Shown here piece by piece: positions 61,480 to 64,000 of a stretch of 64,000 nt of DNA. The translations under genes and the position numbers were made by a program. How positions within the stretch are numbered: the stretch's first letter is position 1; each line of letters begins with the position of its first letter. This DNA comes from Novosphingobium sp. (lineage in GTDB: Bacteria; Pseudomonadota; Alphaproteobacteria; Sphingomonadales; Sphingomonadaceae): NCBI GenBank assembly GCA_004211435.1, contig SECS01000016.1:1-64000 (forward strand), in the 5' to 3' direction. Below the pieces are notes generated by a model. It was not told where the DNA came from. It searched no databases and saw only the letters and a list, made by a program, of their open reading frames with translations.

Positions 61480-62541
61480 ATGCTATCACGTCGCACCCTG
61501 ATCGCCGCCGGAGCCGGCATGACTTTCGCAAGCGCCTTCCCCGCCGCCGCACGCCCCAGCCGGCCGGCCAAGCCACTGGTCCTCGCGCATCGCGGCGCCT
61601 CGGCGCTCCGGCCCGAGCACACGTTGGCGTCCTATGCCAAGGCGATCGAGGATGGCGCCGATTTCGTCGAGCCCGATCTCGTCGCGACCAAGGACGGCGT
61701 GCTCGTCGCGCGGCACGAGAACGAGATCGGCGGCACGACCGACGTCACCGATCATCCCGAATTCGCCGGCCGCAAGGCCACCAGGACGATCGACGGCCAG
61801 CCGCTGACCGGCTGGTTCACCGAGGACTTCACCCTGGCCGAGCTCAAGACCCTGCGCGCCAAGGAGCGGCTCGGTGCGGTGCGGCCCGAGAGCCAGGGCT
61901 ACGACGGTCAGTTCCAGATCGTCACCTTCGACGAGATCGCCGATTTCGTCGCCGCCGAAGCCGCCGCGCGCGGGCGGACGATCGGGCTGATCCCCGAGAT
62001 CAAGCACTCCACCTATTTCGCCGGCATCGGCCTGCCGCTCGAGCCGCGCTTTCTAGCGGCCCTGCGCACGCATGCCTATCTGCGCCGCGCGCCGGTGATC
62101 GTGCAGTCGTTCGAGACCGAGAACCTCAAGGCACTGCGCTCCAAGCTCGGCGAGTTCGCCAATGTCCAGCTGCTGCAACTGGTCGAGCCCTCGCCACAGA
62201 CCGCGGCGATGCTGACGCCGGCCGGGCTCGCTACGATCGCGACCTATGCCGACTGGCTCTCGCCCAACACGCGCGCGATCATCCCGACCCTGGCCGACGG
62301 TAAGCTGGGCGCGCCCAGCGGGCTCGTCGAAGCCGCACACCGCGCCGGGCTACTTGTCAGCGCCTGGACCTTCCGGCCCGAAAACCGCTTCCTCCCCGCC
62401 GACCTGCGCGACGGCGCGGGCGACGACGCGCGCAACCCCAAGGGCAGTGTCGCCGAAATGCGCCGCTACCTCGCCGCCGGGCTCGACGCCCTGTTCACCG
62501 ACGACCCGGCGCTCGGCCGCGAAGCCGTCGACAAGACCTAG
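61480..62541 (+). CDS. Glycerophosphodiester phosphodiesterase, exported
   Basis: 353 aa from the ATG at 61480 (CAGGA upstream); the long upstream extension in this frame is the shadow of the SDR gene. The leader SRRTLIAAGAGMTFASAFPAAA is a Tat-like signal, giving a periplasmic enzyme as in GlpQ. Catalytic residues are H37-R38 (LAHRGAS), E64 and D66 (VEPDL), H79, and the later IPEIKH metal-site Glu. It hydrolyses glycerophosphodiesters to glycerol 3-phosphate, useful under phosphate limitation. No Pho box is evident before it. Confidence 0.92.
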   Translation: MLSRRTLIAAGAGMTFASAFPAAARPSRPAKPLVLAHRGASALRPEHTLASYAKAIEDGADFVEPDLVATKDGVLVARHENEIGGTTDVTDHPEFAGRKATRTIDGQPLTGWFTEDFTLAELKTLRAKERLGAVRPESQGYDGQFQIVTFDEIADFVAAEAAARGRTIGLIPEIKHSTYFAGIGLPLEPRFLAALRTHAYLRRAPVIVQSFETENLKALRSKLGEFANVQLLQLVEPSPQTAAMLTPAGLATIATYADWLSPNTRAIIPTLADGKLGAPSGLVEAAHRAGLLVSAWTFRPENRFLPADLRDGAGDDARNPKGSVAEMRRYLAAGLDALFTDDPALGREAVDKT

Positions 62542-62553
62542 GACGCCCTTCCG

Positions 62554-63387
62554 ATGCCCCGTTCCGTCTCCCCCTTGCGCGTCAACCACATGAACGCGGT
62601 GCTGCGCGACATCGACACCAGTGTCGCGCATTTCGAGAAGGCCTTCGGCGCCGAATTTCTCGCCGACATGCCGCAAAAACAGTTCCACGCCTGCCTGTTC
62701 GAGATCGGCCAGGTGATCTTCGAGCTGTTCGTGCCATACGACTTCCTCGTCAGCGCGCGGCTCGGGCCGCACTACGTCGGCCTCGAATGGCAGGCCGACA
62801 TGGACGAAGTCCGCGCCGCGCTGGCCGATCACGGGATCGGCACGGTCCGCGACATCGGCCTCGCGCTCCACACCGATCCGGCTGACTGCTTCGGCGTCGC
62901 TCACGAGTTCTACGCGGGCGAGTTCCACTCGCGGACCTGGGACGCGCTCGGCGGCGAGCCGATGAAATCGCCCACGCACTGGCGCGACGAGCACCCGCTG
63001 GGGCTCACCGGGCTGATCGGCTATACGCAGGTCGTCGAGGACATCGACGCGGCGACCGCCTTCTATGAAAGCTTCTTCGGCGCCGAGCGCCTGTTCGCCG
63101 AGGATCGCCCGGCGATCGCCGGGCAAGCCGTGGGTCTCCGCGTCGCCGATGCGGTGGTCGAACTGCTGATGCCGACGCGGCCGGGCTGGCTGGTCGAACG
63201 CCTGCGCCGTCAGGGCCAGGGCATTCTCTCGACCGTGTTCGGCGTGCGCGATCTGGCGCAAGTGCGCCGCTATTGCGTGGCGCAGAGCATTCCTCTGGAT
63301 TTTGGCACCAAGCAAAACCGGGTCGCGGTGCCGTCCGAAGCGAACCACGGGATCCTGTTCGAGTTCGCCGAAAATCCTGGCGCATAG
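62554..63387 (+). CDS. VOC-family protein with two glyoxalase-like domains
   Basis: 277 aa. Two beta-alpha-beta-beta-beta modules are seen: about 8-125 (RVNHMNAVLRDIDTSVAHFEKAFGAEF) and about 150-272 (GLIGYTQVVEDIDAATAFYESFFGAERLF). VOC enzymes include extradiol dioxygenases, glyoxalases and epimerases, with metal ligands spread over both modules. H12, E42-E56 region and E268 are candidate ligands, but the set is not certain. It starts twelve bases after the glycerophosphodiesterase stop. The function is unknown. Confidence 0.8.
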   Translation: MPRSVSPLRVNHMNAVLRDIDTSVAHFEKAFGAEFLADMPQKQFHACLFEIGQVIFELFVPYDFLVSARLGPHYVGLEWQADMDEVRAALADHGIGTVRDIGLALHTDPADCFGVAHEFYAGEFHSRTWDALGGEPMKSPTHWRDEHPLGLTGLIGYTQVVEDIDAATAFYESFFGAERLFAEDRPAIAGQAVGLRVADAVVELLMPTRPGWLVERLRRQGQGILSTVFGVRDLAQVRRYCVAQSIPLDFGTKQNRVAVPSEANHGILFEFAENPGA

Positions 63388-63475
63388 CCGCAGCTTCGGG
63401 GCGCTTCGTCGCGGCTGTCGCGCGGCGGTCGCCGCCCCGTCCTAGGTCGTTTCCGAACCTTTGGAGACGTCGCCC

Positions 63476-64000
63476 ATGCCGTTCGCCCGCCGCGCCGCCG
63501 CCCTGCTCCTGCTCTGCGGCCCCGCGCCCCTCGCGGCACAGGACATGCCCACGATCCTGCCTAACGACTACGTGCTGCACGACATCTTGAACCAGCAGCG
63601 CATCGAAGCATCGATAGGCCGCCCGAATGCCACCAGGGCCCGTCCCACTCCCGCTGCCCGGTCTGCGGCGACCACCAGCTACCGCCCCTCGCCAGCGGTC
63701 AGCGCCCGCGTCCGCGAGCAGTTCACGACCGCGATGACGCGCGTGGTCGGTGCGCAAGGCAGCCGCCAACTCGCGGGCGCGCTCAGCGCCGGCGACCCGG
63801 TGCGCAACTGGCTGCAATTCGTCGGCAGCGATGGGCTACGCGGCGGCGATGCGGCCGATGCGCTCGCAAGCTACTGGATCCTCAACTGGGTCATGGCCAA
63901 CGATGCCGATAGCGACCGCAGCCAGGCGCTTGCCGTGCGCGCGCAGGTGCGCGGCGTGCTGCTCGCCAATCCCGGCTTCACCCGTCTGACCGAGGCCCAG
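63476..64000 (+). CDS. Exported protein of unknown function (3' end outside window)
   Basis: 175 codons to the window edge, with no stop; GGAG ten bases upstream of the ATG at 63476 supports the start. A signal peptide (about 1-22, ending APLAAQ) is followed by a Pro/Arg/Ala-rich linker and a helical domain beginning about residue 80 (VSARVREQFTTAMTRVVGAQGSRQLAGALSAGD), with a Trp-containing block SYWILNWVMANDADSDRS. I do not recognise the family. The 88 bases before it show nothing notable. Confidence 0.7.
   Translation, partial: MPFARRAAALLLLCGPAPLAAQDMPTILPNDYVLHDILNQQRIEASIGRPNATRARPTPAARSAATTSYRPSPAVSARVREQFTTAMTRVVGAQGSRQLAGALSAGDPVRNWLQFVGSDGLRGGDAADALASYWILNWVMANDADSDRSQALAVRAQVRGVLLANPGFTRLTEAQ

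Noticed and set aside
1-64000. CRISPR arrays, insertion sequences, integrases or prophage
   Set aside because: No spaced direct repeats, transposase or integrase signatures were seen on either strand.

Overview
The window is high-GC chromosomal DNA from an alphaproteobacterium. It most resembles a sphingomonad (Novosphingobium/Sphingobium/Sphingomonas type). The pointers are a complete Entner-Doudoroff operon zwf-edd-glk-eda, an intracellular PHA depolymerase with a Cys nucleophile, a long-form PstC, a receiver-like/MarR regulator of a type I associate with this order, many solitary catabolic oxidoreductases, and palindromic intergenic repeats. I see no transposase, integrase, phage gene or CRISPR array. 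No stretch longer than about 300 bases lacks a gene or gene remnant.

Layout. 1-2252: tail of an unidentified gene, cpoB/ybgF and tilS. 2376-10757 (minus strand): an L,D-transpeptidase, then the operon zwf-edd-glk-eda-ppc (transcribed from 10757 down to 3087), whose last three genes are joined by ATGA overlaps. The ppc product is a divergent PEP carboxylase with altered signature motifs. 10871-12496: FAD amine-oxidase/phytoene-desaturase-like enzyme. 12515-19125: phosphate regulon phoR, then a three-repeat Pho box, then pstS-pstC-pstA-pstB-phoU-phoB. 19201-27425: LLM oxidoreductase, IclR regulator, NTF2-like protein, PPK2, UppP, M13 peptidase and an ABC exporter.

27590-33193: PHA depolymerase, Tat-exported L,D-transpeptidase-like protein, TetR, the XdhC/MocA-type molybdenum cofactor pair and an old-yellow-enzyme homologue. 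33538-37514: a compact catabolic cassette, in which a divergent TetR faces a Fe(II)/2-oxoglutarate dioxygenase, an LLM flavin monooxygenase and a second dioxygenase, with two near-identical palindromes in the shared promoter region. This is the best candidate for an undescribed pathway. 37721-41365: lipoproteins, an esterase, an SDR gene broken by an internal deletion and a headless RcnB-like remnant.

41548-48521 (minus strand): Cys/Met-metabolism PLP enzyme, tRNA-Val(TAC), receiver-like/MarR regulator, hemH, a Tat-exported molybdopterin hydroxylase large subunit and the Fe-S carrier Mrp. 48630-56716: envelope quality-control region with hflK-hflC, a DegP/HtrA protease, PBP1A, msrB and a nfeD-qmcA pair. 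56782-64000: AraC regulator, SDRs, two tandem dienelactone-hydrolase paralogues, a glycerophosphodiesterase, a double-VOC protein and the start of an unrecognised exported protein.

The genes suggest an aerobic heterotroph that takes up sugars through the Entner-Doudoroff route, stores PHA and polyphosphate, senses phosphate through PhoR/PhoB, and keeps many small oxidative catabolic modules, each with its own regulator. Start codons were chosen from Shine-Dalgarno matches and family lengths. All function calls are by recognition of motifs, without database searches.
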